From positions 1-24,890 of IMG/VR virus record IMGVR_UViG_3300020281_000118: a stretch of DNA of 24,890 nt; one strand, given 5' to 3'. The translations under genes were made by a program, and so were the position numbers. Below the pieces are notes generated by a model. The model saw only the letters and a program-made list of their open reading frames with translations. It searched no databases and had not been told where the DNA came from. Origin of the DNA: a virus. Below, in pieces: positions 1-6,179 of the stretch (position 1 is the first letter of the stretch; each line of letters begins with the position of its first letter).

Positions 1-227
1 ATGTCGGCAGGACTATCACATCGTTCTTTGAATTCCTTTTCTAAGGAATCACTGACAATAGGATAAGGCTCACTGATGACAAAGCCATGTCTGGGAAGAG
101 TAGCTCTTAATAAATTTGCAAAGTTGTTTGCTTCGTCAATGGTAGAAAAGCGTGGTACAAATGTTACCTCCTTCTTTTCTACTGTTGAGTAGACGAAGAT
201 CATGTAATCGATTACAGAATGATTCAT
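1..227 (-). CDS. Hypothetical protein, 3' end outside window
   Basis: Open frame read from an ATG at 227 to the left window edge, at least 75 residues. The start overlaps the stop of the upstream gene as TAATG, the usual coupling in this operon. The sequence starts MNHSVIDYMIFVYSTVEKK and continues as a mixed polar protein with no stop. I recognise no family. The Phe/Val-rich start followed by an alternating pattern suggests a small alpha/beta fold. Its function is unknown. Confidence 0.7.
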   Translation of the reverse strand, partial: MNHSVIDYMIFVYSTVEKKEVTFVPRFSTIDEANNFANLLRATLPRHGFVISEPYPIVSDSLEKEFKERCDSPAD

Positions 228-397
228 TAAGAAAGAGGGATTGGTCCTGACTTATAGTATTTGTTTGGTTCATTTTGTATCGCTTCGTCAGCATCACAAC
301 AATTTTTACATACACGGATTACTTCTGTCTTTCCATCAGAACGGAGTGCATTTACTGTCCAAACTAGATCTGGATATGAGTTTGAGCTTTCAATCAT
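227..397 (-). CDS. Small hypothetical protein with CxxCC motif
   Basis: A 56-residue protein starting MIESSNSYPDLVWTV. It carries a Cys cluster (C30, C33, C34 in CKNCCDADEA) that could bind a metal, but there is no second Cys pair. GAGG lies about 13 bases before the ATG, a little far for a good ribosome site. The stop overlaps the next start as TAATG. No family recognised; the acidic, Asn-rich composition matches the other small proteins of this strand. Confidence 0.7.
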   Translation of the reverse strand: MIESSNSYPDLVWTVNALRSDGKTEVIRVCKNCCDADEAIQNEPNKYYKSGPIPLS

Positions 398-550
398 TTT
401 ACTTTATTTCCTCATGCGGTAATTCATTATGGAGTACATAAATCTGTATAGATACATGACCTATGTAGTAACAAATACGCACAAAATTTATGAGTGCTCA
501 GGAATACTAACCACTCATTGGAAATTGTAAATAGTTAAGATTGTAAAGAT
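398..550 (-). promoter_or_regulatory. Spacer with hairpin and possible 17-residue leader ORF
   Basis: 153 bases between two gene blocks. It holds a 7-bp inverted repeat (ATGAGTG 490-496, CACTCAT 512-518). Read on the minus strand this is followed by TATTTGTTACTACATAGGTC and an ATG at 457 that opens a 17-residue ORF ending at 404 (MYLYRFMYSIMNYRMRK). The hairpin, then TTTGTT..AC, then ATG loosely resembles the spacers at 5247, 5713, 6180 and 7156. The small ORF may be a leader peptide or chance; I cannot tell. Confidence 0.35.
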
Positions 551-790
551 TTATTTCGAACTGATATCCATATCATCGAAAGCCCACCAGGGAGCTGAGT
601 CATAGAGAATCTTCTTAACTTTTGGAAGCTTCTCAATCAACCTGGCAACCTGTCTGGGCTCGACTGATCTAGTCTTGGAGGTGAGTAGTTTATCAAAGCT
701 GAGGATGATAACTACAAGAGAAAGAATGTCATACAGTGCATAAATAGTTTTCTTGGTCTGCTGGTAACGCTTCCCATACTTTTTTGGCAT
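551..790 (-). CDS. Small putative membrane protein
   Basis: A 79-residue protein with a very basic start (MPKKYGKRYQQTKK), then a hydrophobic stretch at about residues 16-32 (IYALYDILSLVVIILSF) long enough for one membrane span, then a mixed C-terminal half with several Lys. GAGGT lies 7 bases before the ATG, so the start is well supported. The basic N-terminus suggests that end stays in the cytoplasm. Family not recognised. Confidence 0.7.
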   Translation of the reverse strand: MPKKYGKRYQQTKKTIYALYDILSLVVIILSFDKLLTSKTRSVEPRQVARLIEKLPKVKKILYDSAPWWAFDDMDISSK

Positions 791-808
791 TCGAATACCT
801 CATAATAA

Positions 809-1003
809 TTAATAACTTGCCTCCTCTTGTTTCCTAGAATTTAGATAGCACAAGGCTCTCCATTTTAGCTCGTCAGATTCGGTATTGTGTTGCGGATGTG
901 TGCAGCAGTACTCTGCTATTTCAAGTATTAAATTCTGAGACCACGAAGGATAAATGAAACTGAGTTTGTCATAGTAATCATTGAAAAGATCAGTGTCTGT
1001 CAT
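809..1003 (-). CDS. Hypothetical small acidic protein
   Basis: A 64-residue soluble protein beginning MTDTDLFNDYYDKL, with adjacent Cys residues in the middle (EYCCTH) and a basic C-terminal third. There is no clear Shine-Dalgarno sequence; it lies 29 bases after the preceding gene and 18 bases before the next. No family recognised. Its place in an unbroken run of same-strand genes is the main support. Confidence 0.65.
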   Translation of the reverse strand: MTDTDLFNDYYDKLSFIYPSWSQNLILEIAEYCCTHPQHNTESDELKWRALCYLNSRKQEEASY

Positions 1004-1032
1004 TTATTCTTTTGTATTGTCTCTATCCTAAC

Positions 1033-1293
1033 TTACTTTTTACTGGCAGGTAGTTTTACTGGAGGCATTTGTATAGTGATCTCAGATGATATAGCATCTG
1101 GGTCCATGAGTGGACGCATCCAGTTCTTAAATTTTTCTAGATGATATTGAGCTAATGCTTTTAACTCATCTTCTTCCAGGAGTTCTGCACAACCTCTAGC
1201 TGTGAGTTCGTCAACAGATGCTTGTAGCATATCTTCATCATTTACTTCATATTTATGAATGTTGACATGTCTGTAGTGGGTTTCGAGGTTCAT
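1033..1293 (-). CDS. Hypothetical protein
   Basis: An 86-residue, acidic, mainly helical-looking protein (ARGCAELLEEDELKALAQYH in the middle). The ATG overlaps the upstream stop as ATGA, so translation is probably coupled. No motif of known function. The tail ends in two Lys. Confidence 0.7.
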   Translation of the reverse strand: MNLETHYRHVNIHKYEVNDEDMLQASVDELTARGCAELLEEDELKALAQYHLEKFKNWMRPLMDPDAISSEITIQMPPVKLPASKK

Positions 1294-1565
1294 GGTAGTA
1301 AGTCCTTTGGTAATAGATTTCTTGTTTTGAAATACTTCAGTAACATCAGTGCTTGCATACTTCTGACCTCGTCTTTAGAGTTAGAGTCTTTGATTAACTT
1401 GGCCAGGAAGTAAGGGTCCTGAAGACTTGGCTCTAAAAACTTTCTGTGTATCTTATCGAGTAACAAGAAGTAAAGAGCTTCTGCATTTTTGTGGTCACCT
1501 CTTTTTGTACAGGCAGTACTTTCGTCTGCTATAGCTTCAAGAAGTTCTTTAGTGAGTTCAGTCAT
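1290..1565 (-). CDS. Hypothetical helical protein
   Basis: A 91-residue protein predicted by eye to be almost all helical. The N-terminal part (ELLEAIADESTACTKRGDHK, then AEALYFLLLDKI) looks like a pair of tetratricopeptide-type helices, but one pair is too little to name a repeat. It overlaps its upstream neighbour by 8 bases and its downstream neighbour by 4. Confidence 0.7.
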   Translation of the reverse strand: MTELTKELLEAIADESTACTKRGDHKNAEALYFLLLDKIHRKFLEPSLQDPYFLAKLIKDSNSKDEVRSMQALMLLKYFKTRNLLPKDLLP

Positions 1566-1836
1566 CGTAGTTAGGAATAAAAGGTCTCATGCAAGTGTTG
1601 ACTGGATAAGTCAGATCAACCTGTAGTATGACTTCATCACAGGTCATACTCCATCCGTACCATGATTGATCTTGATACTTATGGTGACCATATTGAAGGA
1701 TTTGATTAAATAGATTAGAGAATTTCTTAGCTAGTTCTTCAGCTTTCTCTTCTGCTTGTTCAGCAGATTCAGCAACAACTGTAGTAGCATAGGGTACACG
1801 GAAGTGTGCTTCTACGTTGTATTCTTTTTTAGTCAT
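1558..1836 (-). CDS. Hypothetical alpha/beta protein
   Basis: A 92-residue protein. A beta strand (YNVEAHFRVPYATTVVAES) is followed by an amphipathic helix (AEQAEEKAEELAKKF) and a Trp/Tyr/His-rich middle (YGHHKYQDQSWYGW). The strand-then-EEA-helix start is common in very small phage proteins of unknown function. ATGA overlap with the gene upstream. Confidence 0.7.
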   Translation of the reverse strand: MTKKEYNVEAHFRVPYATTVVAESAEQAEEKAEELAKKFSNLFNQILQYGHHKYQDQSWYGWSMTCDEVILQVDLTYPVNTCMRPFIPNYDD

Positions 1837-2102
1837 ACAAATCTCCTTCCATGTGATTCACTTTTCATTTCTAACATTCTTTGATTTACCACATGAGGTG
1901 GGTCTTGATAGTCATTATTGTATGCTTCTAGTTCAGCATCACTAGGTTCATAATTAATAATTGAATCAAGAATGTCTAAGGCATCATAAATCTTATCCCA
2001 TGTTGGGACATTGTAATTAGAATCACAAGGCCACCTAGAAATTAACTTATCTTCTTTTTCAACAAAAGAATTAAGTTGTTCATAGATTTCTTCAAGCTTC
2101 AT
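1833..2102 (-). CDS. Hypothetical acidic protein
   Basis: An 89-residue protein with a helical, charged N-terminus (MKLEEIYEQLNSFVEKEDK) and a second helix around residue 40 (YDALDILDSII). It is coupled to its neighbours by 4-base overlaps on both sides. No family recognised and no membrane segment. Confidence 0.7.
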   Translation of the reverse strand: MKLEEIYEQLNSFVEKEDKLISRWPCDSNYNVPTWDKIYDALDILDSIINYEPSDAELEAYNNDYQDPPHVVNQRMLEMKSESHGRRFV

Positions 2103-2470
2103 TTTGTAATCTCCATGTAAGGTTCTCCTCCTGTGTCATCATAAAGATGTTGTGGTGTGGGATCAATTTCATAAGGTCCAGAGTTACCTAACTCACCCCA
2201 CTTATCTTCGATTAGATTCTCACCACATTCTTCCCACCAATCATCAATGTAATCACTATCTAAGTGGATACAGGTGGGATCAAACAGGTGGGGATTTTGA
2301 GTCATGTAATCGTGATACCACTCTGCAAAGTGTTCATGAAACTCAGAGTGAACATTGTAGTGTTTAGCAATTTCTATTGCATGTTCAAAAGTTGCATACT
2401 CAAAATTTCTATCTAGATGTATTTGGTCTTTCTCAGCCATGACTTGATCTGGTAGTGGATTGTCAATCAT
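2099..2470 (-). CDS. Hypothetical highly acidic protein
   Basis: A 123-residue protein rich in Asp, Glu, His and aromatic residues, for example HFAEWYHDYM and DYIDDWWEECGENLIEDKWGE. Such acidity is seen in phage proteins that mimic DNA or bind host enzymes, but nothing here shows that directly. A second in-frame ATG lies at residue 11. It overlaps the next gene by 4 bases and the previous one by 8. Confidence 0.7.
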   Translation of the reverse strand: MIDNPLPDQVMAEKDQIHLDRNFEYATFEHAIEIAKHYNVHSEFHEHFAEWYHDYMTQNPHLFDPTCIHLDSDYIDDWWEECGENLIEDKWGELGNSGPYEIDPTPQHLYDDTGGEPYMEITK

Positions 2471-2633
2471 TTTTAGTTACCTTTTCTACAGTTAACTTGG
2501 TGTACCTTGTTAAGGTTTCTTTAATGACATTAAACAGAACGTCATCATTATTACAGTCAGCTGGTACAGACCATTCTTTTCTGACTTGTTTGTCGATACT
2601 TTTAAGTAGTTCGAAATTGTCGGGCTTGGTCAT
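2463..2633 (-). CDS. Hypothetical small protein
   Basis: A 56-residue protein starting MTKPDNFELLKSIDKQVRKE. The start overlaps the upstream stop as ATGA and its end overlaps the next gene by 8 bases, filling what would otherwise be a 160-base hole in the operon. The composition is balanced and protein-like. Family unknown. Confidence 0.7.
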   Translation of the reverse strand: MTKPDNFELLKSIDKQVRKEWSVPADCNNDDVLFNVIKETLTRYTKLTVEKVTKND

Positions 2634-2923
2634 TTGATCCTCTTGAGGTGTGGGTGAAATGAAGTCTTGAACTTTATTGATTTTCTAACCTCATCTTCTA
2701 TTAAGTTGAGAGTTTCTGGATCAATATCAAAGAAAGCACGGATGTTCTCCGGCTCACCTTGTTCATTTAATCTGTTACTTTGAGTACAGATCATGTCATA
2801 GATTGCCATGACATCATCAAAGTCTTTCTCTTTCGTTTCTAAGTAACGCTTAAAAGTATCTAAATCAATGTCAAAGTTAATAGTGACTCTGACATTCTTT
2901 AGTGTTACTTCTTCGAAAGTCAT
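2630..2923 (-). CDS. Hypothetical protein
   Basis: A 97-residue protein with a beta-strand start (VTLKNVRVTINFDIDLD) followed by helical, acidic segments and a basic C-terminus (FHPHLKRIK). ATGA overlaps on both sides. No recognised motif. Confidence 0.7.
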   Translation of the reverse strand: MTFEEVTLKNVRVTINFDIDLDTFKRYLETKEKDFDDVMAIYDMICTQSNRLNEQGEPENIRAFFDIDPETLNLIEDEVRKSIKFKTSFHPHLKRIK

Positions 2924-3159
2924 GAGTCAAATATATTGAACTGACCTTTACGAGCATTCACTCTGGTCTGTTTACCATTTGACCATAGGTTGGCATAGGT
3001 TTTAACACCTTGGGTTATGAACGTAGCAATGAATGCACCAGCTAAACCTGAACCATAAAACTGTGTATTATCAGGTGAACCTAGTGGTGGTATGTTGCCA
3101 GTCTTGTTGGAGAGGCTAGGGTCATAGCGTTCAACATCGAAGTCATCAAAATCATTCAT
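2920..3159 (-). CDS. Small protein with one hydrophobic segment
   Basis: The chosen start is the ATG at 3159 (79 residues, MNDFDDFDVERYDP). The frame stays open further upstream, but that extension runs through a strong hairpin and reads like translated spacer. An acidic N-terminus is followed by a short Gly/Ala-rich hydrophobic segment (GSGLAGAFIATFITQG, about residues 36-51) and a basic tail. It may be membrane-associated. It is the first gene after the structured spacer at 3160. Confidence 0.65.
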   Translation of the reverse strand: MNDFDDFDVERYDPSLSNKTGNIPPLGSPDNTQFYGSGLAGAFIATFITQGVKTYANLWSNGKQTRVNARKGQFNIFDS

Positions 3160-3258
3160 GATAATAAATGTGATAGGACATACAGCTGGAAAAAGCTGCA
3201 GAGAAACTACTGGTCGGTGTAGTCTCTGTGCAGCCCTTAACAACTATGATAGATAATT
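3160..3258 (-). promoter_or_regulatory. Structured intercistronic leader (element G)
   Basis: A 99-base spacer. It holds a long bulged stem: GCTGCA/TGCAGC, GAGA/TCTC and CTAC/GTAG (3195-3210 with 3219-3234), 14 base pairs with two 2-base internal bulges and an 8-base loop. A smaller hairpin, CAGCT/AGCTG (3183-3187, 3194-3198), overlaps it and competes with it. On the minus strand the sequence after it, TGTCCTATCACATTTATTATC-ATG, resembles the leader at 4550. It probably acts at the RNA level (processing, stability or start of a new transcript). Confidence 0.55.
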
Positions 3259-3384
3259 TTAATTATTATTTCTACCTTCTATTTCCTTTCTTAATCTTTT
3301 GACAGACTCCGCATCACGACTAGCTTGTTGCTTAGATTTGATGTCGAGTTCTATCTTTTGCAGGATGGTTTTAATGTGTTCCAT
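3259..3384 (-). CDS. Small basic helical protein
   Basis: A 41-residue protein starting MEHIKTILQKIELDIKSKQQ, entirely helical and rich in Lys, Arg and Glu, so a short coiled coil is likely. The ATG at 3384 lies inside the last codons of the upstream gene (14-base overlap). An ATG further upstream in the frame would overlap that gene by more than 100 bases and is less likely. Confidence 0.6.
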   Translation of the reverse strand: MEHIKTILQKIELDIKSKQQASRDAESVKRLRKEIEGRNNN

Positions 3385-3859
3385 AATTAATAAGACCTGG
3401 TTCTTTGTAAATGTGTCCACTGGCTGTGTCAAATGACTCAATGTTTTCTCCACTTGGATAGTAGATCCAGAGAGCAAGTTGTTCTTTGCCATGAATATCA
3501 GGATGATCTGATGTCTTTACTACACAGCCGACAGTGAGCATAGTTTCATGGTGTGCATACAGTATGACAGGATACACTTCTCCTAGCTTCATGTTGTCAC
3601 AGTCAAAGGTTCCTTTCTCTATGTCACAGATGTCATAGTAGCCATTCTGAAAGTCACCTTGTGGATGAATGTAAGTCTTGAAAGCTATACGCTCCAGGTC
3701 TCTCTTTTCATGCATGAGTTTAGACCACGGAGCTGCAGGATTATTAGTAGGATCATTCTGGTATGGTGTTGCATACGCATGAACGATAGGATTTTTCTCC
3801 AAGTAATGATCATGAAGATTTTTGAAATGATCAATAGATGTAGGTCCCCACATGGTCAT
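3371..3859 (-). CDS. Hypothetical protein, largest of the minus-strand operon
   Basis: A 162-residue soluble protein, rich in His, Tyr and Asp. A perfect AGGAGG (3867-3872) stands 7 bases before the ATG at 3859; a second ATG follows two codons later (ATGACCATG). The middle has beta-rich stretches (GEVYPVILYAHHETMLTVG) and a Trp-containing strand (LALWIYYPSGE), as in a small barrel or OB-like fold, but I cannot name a family. Confidence 0.75.
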   Translation of the reverse strand: MTMWGPTSIDHFKNLHDHYLEKNPIVHAYATPYQNDPTNNPAAPWSKLMHEKRDLERIAFKTYIHPQGDFQNGYYDICDIEKGTFDCDNMKLGEVYPVILYAHHETMLTVGCVVKTSDHPDIHGKEQLALWIYYPSGENIESFDTASGHIYKEPGLINYGTH

Positions 3860-3861
3860 GA

Positions 3862-4173
3862 TTAATCCTCCTTATATTTTTGATAAGTTTTATCAAGTCT
3901 CTCTAATGTTTTAGAGACTCTATCATTATTGTTTGGAACAAAGGGAGACTCTTCCAGAGTACAATCATCCCAAGGTTCCATACAGAGTACACCAGAGTTG
4001 TATCGTGCATGTGCAGCTCGATAGCAGTCGATCTCATCGTAGTCTGGTGATTTGTAAAAGAGCCAGTCACCTCTGACTCTGATCTCTTTTGGATCAACAA
4101 AAAGACCTGTTCTTTCTCCGAAGCACAAGGCTATGTCTTTCTTTGTATGGTGAGAGGAATAAGTCTTAGACAT
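3862..4173 (-). CDS. Hypothetical protein with Cys residues
   Basis: A 103-residue protein with four scattered Cys residues, none in a clear metal-binding arrangement, and a basic helical C-terminus (RVSKTLERLDKTYQKYKED). It overlaps the gene upstream by 8 bases and ends 2 bases before the next ATG, so the Shine-Dalgarno sequence of the next gene lies within this gene's last codons. No family recognised. Confidence 0.7.
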   Translation of the reverse strand: MSKTYSSHHTKKDIALCFGERTGLFVDPKEIRVRGDWLFYKSPDYDEIDCYRAAHARYNSGVLCMEPWDDCTLEESPFVPNNNDRVSKTLERLDKTYQKYKED

Positions 4174-4549
4174 TTGATAGTTCTCCTACGATAGTTTGTA
4201 GTTCTGCTTTAGATTTATCATTCCAGTGGACATCAAGATTTCTGTAGTGATTGTAGACACGTTCTTGCATGTCTGGTGTCAAGCTGTGGAAGTATTTGTA
4301 AGCTGACCAGGCTTTTCTGGTCCACTTACCAGTAGTGTATTCACACTCTTTTGCATAGCCATGTTCATCTGTTTCACCACTCATCACACTGACGTTGAAG
4401 TTGCTGTTGAACATGTGATGCTTGTAATGTTTGTGGGCTTTGTTGACTGCAGAGTTTATATCTCTCGCAAGGATCTTGGTATAGCCACTCATCTTTTCAT
4501 GAGTGCTGTTGAGGGAATGTTTCCAAGCCCAAAAGGTTTTCATGGTCAT
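4166..4549 (-). CDS. Hypothetical basic, aromatic-rich protein
   Basis: 127 residues if started at the ATG at 4549 (MTMKTFWAWKHSL). The open frame continues 13 codons upstream, but those codons lie in the conserved leader, so I prefer the later start. It is rich in Lys, His, Trp and Tyr (AHKHYKHHMF; GKWTRKAWSAYKYFHS), which would suit nucleic-acid binding, though no fold is recognisable. Confidence 0.65.
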   Translation of the reverse strand: MTMKTFWAWKHSLNSTHEKMSGYTKILARDINSAVNKAHKHYKHHMFNSNFNVSVMSGETDEHGYAKECEYTTGKWTRKAWSAYKYFHSLTPDMQERVYNHYRNLDVHWNDKSKAELQTIVGELSNV

Positions 4550-4609
4550 GATAATAGTGAGAGTAAAGGACAAAGTTGGACTACACAACGAACTTAACTA
4601 CCAAAGTTC
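4550..4609 (-). promoter_or_regulatory. Intercistronic leader with hairpin (element F)
   Basis: On the minus strand a hairpin with a 6-bp stem, GAACTT/AAGTTC (4590-4595 with 4604-4609) and an 8-base loop, is followed by CTTTGTCCTTTACTC, then CACTATTATC-ATG. TTTGTCCTTTAC is the same motif found at the same place before the genes starting at 5246, 5712 and 7155. There is no Shine-Dalgarno sequence before the ATG. Confidence 0.55.
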
Positions 4610-4715
4610 ATGTCATTGCATAGTCCAAGTCTCCCATTAAAGATTTGCACTTCAAAGATTGTTGTATGAGGTCAACAATCTCCACTAGAGATGGGAGTAG
4701 GTCTGGGACTAACAT
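4608..4715 (-). CDS. Possible 35-residue protein
   Basis: An ORF starting MLVPDLLPSLVEIVDLIQQS and ending at 4608. It is amphipathic and protein-like and fills most of the space between its neighbours. It has no ribosome site. The same DNA can fold into a cloverleaf-like structure (4631-4697), so this stretch may code, act as RNA, or both. Confidence 0.35.
   Translation of the reverse strand: MLVPDLLPSLVEIVDLIQQSLKCKSLMGDLDYAMT
4631..4697 (-). other. tRNA-like cloverleaf fold
   Basis: A 67-base segment closed by a perfect 7-bp stem (CTCCCAT / ATGGGAG). In minus-strand order it holds a 3-bp arm with a 5-base loop, a 7-bp arm (ATTGTTG/CAACAAT) with an 8-base loop containing CAT, and a 5-bp arm (TGAAG/CTTTA, one G-U pair) with the 7-base loop TGCAAAT, close to a T-loop. 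Against a working tRNA: there are no bases between the closing stem and first arm, no GG in the D loop, an 8-base anticodon loop, and no CCA. It may be a decayed tRNA or a chance fold. Confidence 0.3.
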
Positions 4716-4773
4716 AGCGAGTTTTTAGAACCTCAGCCGGATGCAGTTTTGGTACTGCTAATGCCCAGAAGAT

Positions 4774-4974
4774 TTAGTCTTTAGCTACACATCTCTTGAC
4801 AGATCCGAAAGGAGTGTCAACAGTAACGATGGTGTAGTCAGGACCATATCTACCACAGAATTTGATAGCTGTAGTAGATAGAGTATTGATAATCATAAAC
4901 ACTGGTAAGATGCCTATGAATACACCGATGCCAACTGTAAGGAAGGCACGGGTGATAGGTGAAAGGTTATTCAT
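4774..4974 (-). CDS. Small membrane protein
   Basis: A 66-residue protein. One strongly hydrophobic segment at about residues 11-34 (FLTVGIGVFIGILPVFMI and beyond) is followed by a polar tail with two Cys (C40, C62) and a beta-like stretch (DYTIVTVDTPFGSVKRC). The start overlaps the upstream stop as ATGA. After its TAA stop the same frame stays open for 33 more codons that look protein-like. Function unknown; it could be a membrane accessory or lysis-related protein. Confidence 0.7.
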   Translation of the reverse strand: MNNLSPITRAFLTVGIGVFIGILPVFMIINTLSTTAIKFCGRYGPDYTIVTVDTPFGSVKRCVAKD

Positions 4975-5246
4975 ACAGCAGCAAGATGAGATAGAGATAA
5001 ATCTATGCGGTCTTGCTCTTTATAACCTTTACGCTTTAATAATTCAACTCTGTTGTTGATGAGATCTAAAGGTGCTTCTAATTTAATAAGTTTACTTTCT
5101 GTTTTGTTGCAGATTTCTTTCCTAGCTTTGTCATAATAATAATGACAAGCAGTTAAATCAAGAAGGATAAGTTCTGCAAAATCATCATAGATGTTTAACA
5201 GAACAGCATCTTTTTCAGAGCGTTGGTAAAGTTTAGATAGCCACAT
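4971..5246 (-). CDS. Hypothetical helical protein
   Basis: 91 residues from the ATG at 5246 (MWLSKLYQRSEKDAVLL). An upstream extension would run through the paired hairpins at 5270-5304 and is rejected. Leu-rich helices (DDFAELILLDLTACHYYYD; KLIKLEAPLDLI) suggest a small helical bundle. The start is preceded by CCTAACTACC and the conserved leader, not by a Shine-Dalgarno sequence. Family unknown. Confidence 0.7.
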   Translation of the reverse strand: MWLSKLYQRSEKDAVLLNIYDDFAELILLDLTACHYYYDKARKEICNKTESKLIKLEAPLDLINNRVELLKRKGYKEQDRIDLSLSHLAAV

Positions 5247-5317
5247 GGTAGTTAGGTGGTAAAGAACAATGAGGGAGTCCCTCAGTCTGCCTCCGAAGAG
5301 ACAGAGGGAGAGAATCA
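5247..5317 (-). promoter_or_regulatory. Paired-hairpin intercistronic leader (element C)
   Basis: Minus-strand order: TGATTCTCTCCCT; hairpin 1 with stem CTGTCTC/GAGGCAG (5287-5304, one G-U pair) and the very stable TTCG tetraloop; hairpin 2 TGAGGG/CCCTCA with a 3-base loop (5270-5284); then TTGTTCTTTAC, CACCTAACTACC and ATG. The GAGGG of hairpin 2 can instead pair with CCCTC upstream of hairpin 1, so two exclusive folds exist. The same layout and leader occur at 6180 and 7156. Confidence 0.7.
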
Positions 5318-5557
5318 CAGCATCTTATCTCTTCGACAAGAGTTAGATTCGTAGAAGTTAGTCATCTCTTCAAGAAGATCTTTCACAGATGAGAAACCTC
5401 CGACTGCAGTGGAGTCTACAGTTTTCCAGTAAGAATTACCCTGAGCATCAATCATTTCTTCTTGGTACTCAAGTATGTGAGCAGGTCGTGTAGGAATGTA
5501 CATAACTCTGTCACATACGTAATTAACTGGCCAACACCAAGGTTTGATATTAGGCAT
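5315..5557 (-). CDS. Hypothetical protein
   Basis: 80 residues from the ATG at 5557 (MPNIKPWCWPVNYVCDRV), chosen because it overlaps the upstream stop as TAATG; an ATG 30 bases earlier in the same frame would run far into the upstream gene. It has four Cys, two of them in the Trp/Tyr-rich N-terminus. The middle is acidic (EYQEEMIDAQ) and the tail basic. Family unknown. Confidence 0.65.
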   Translation of the reverse strand: MPNIKPWCWPVNYVCDRVMYIPTRPAHILEYQEEMIDAQGNSYWKTVDSTAVGGFSSVKDLLEEMTNFYESNSCRRDKML

Positions 5558-5712
5558 TAGCCTCTCCATCCATAGAACATCTGCCAATAGTCATTTGGCT
5601 TAGTGTTCTCCTTGATGTAGGAGTTTACTGTCTGGTTCGGTCTAGGACCAGCAGTCTCAAGCCTGGTGTATTTGAACTGGGCTTGGGTAGATAATAGTCT
5701 TGTGTTAAGCAT
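5557..5712 (-). CDS. Small basic hypothetical protein
   Basis: A 51-residue protein beginning MLNTRLLSTQAQFKYTRLE and ending in an aromatic-rich tail (DYWQMFYGWRG). The ATG is preceded by TTTGTTCTTTACGCATTACTACC, the leader shared by several genes of this operon, which supports the start. It overlaps the next gene as TAATG. Family unknown. Confidence 0.7.
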   Translation of the reverse strand: MLNTRLLSTQAQFKYTRLETAGPRPNQTVNSYIKENTKPNDYWQMFYGWRG

Positions 5713-5801
5713 GGTAGTAATGCGTAAAGAACAAATTTGACCTGACTCTTCAGGACGGGTAGGTCATCTCCCGTCGACTCCCCGAAGGGAGTTTCGTCAA
5801 G
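5713..5801 (-). promoter_or_regulatory. Triple-hairpin intercistronic leader (element D)
   Basis: Downstream of the ssb gene, minus-strand order: ACTCCC-TTCG-GGGAGT (5777-5792), GACGGG/CCCGTC with a 10-base loop (5754-5775), CCTGA-AGAG-TCAGG (5741-5754), then AAATTTGTTCTTTACGCATTACTACC and ATG. The stems differ in sequence from those at 5247 and 6180, but the order (hairpins, TTTGTTCTTTAC, ACTACC, ATG) is the same. The first hairpin has no T-run after it, so it is not a standard terminator. Confidence 0.65.
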
Positions 5802-6179
5802 TTAGACAGCTAACTTAGTTTGTTGAGCTTTAGATTGCTCTAACTTTTCTAAGCTCTTCTTACCACGACGGATTGTGGTAGGAATTTGTGTGACTTGTAA
5901 ACGTAGAGCACTACGCTTCTCACCTTCTGCAGTCTCCCAAACTTCGTTGCGAGGCTCGTAGAAGAGTGATACCAAGTCACCTTGGCTGTACTTTTCAACA
6001 ATGCTGTCACCTATTCCATTGAAAGCTTGGAATGGGATAGCAGGGTTTTCGTCACTAGCACCTTGTACTTTAAGTTTGAAGTCAGTGATAGTGAATGGCT
6101 TGTCTTGGCTGCCAGGCTTTCTCTGAGTGATTTCAGAAACGATTGTGCCTGTAACTTGGCCGAAGTTGCAAGGTAACAT
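5802..6179 (-). CDS. ssb: Single-stranded DNA-binding protein (OB fold)
   Basis: A 125-residue protein. FGQVTGTIVSEITQR, KPFTITDFKLKVQG, AIPFQAFNGIGDSIVEKY and GDLVSLFYEPRNEVWE follow the strand order of bacterial and phage SSB proteins. It would coat single-stranded DNA during phage replication. The C-terminus is basic and Gln-rich (KSLEKLEQSKAQQTKLAV) and lacks the acidic tail ending in Pro-Phe with which cellular SSBs bind partners. AGGAG lies 7 bases before the ATG, unlike the other leader-type genes. The assignment is by pattern, not by search. Confidence 0.75.
   Translation of the reverse strand: MLPCNFGQVTGTIVSEITQRKPGSQDKPFTITDFKLKVQGASDENPAIPFQAFNGIGDSIVEKYSQGDLVSLFYEPRNEVWETAEGEKRSALRLQVTQIPTTIRRGKKSLEKLEQSKAQQTKLAV

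Noticed and set aside
241-441. 66-codon plus-strand frame near the left edge
   Set aside because: It is antisense to the CxxCC protein gene at 227-397, which has coupled neighbours, and it needs a TTG start.
4710-4776. Second tRNA-like fold closed by TCTGGG/CCCAGA with a GCAGT/ACTGC arm
   Set aside because: Only the closing stem and one arm pair well; no anticodon or T arm could be formed.
5777-5792. ACTCCC-TTCG-GGGAGT hairpin after ssb as an intrinsic terminator
   Set aside because: The stem is strong but is not followed by a T-run on the minus strand; it is treated as part of the leader element.
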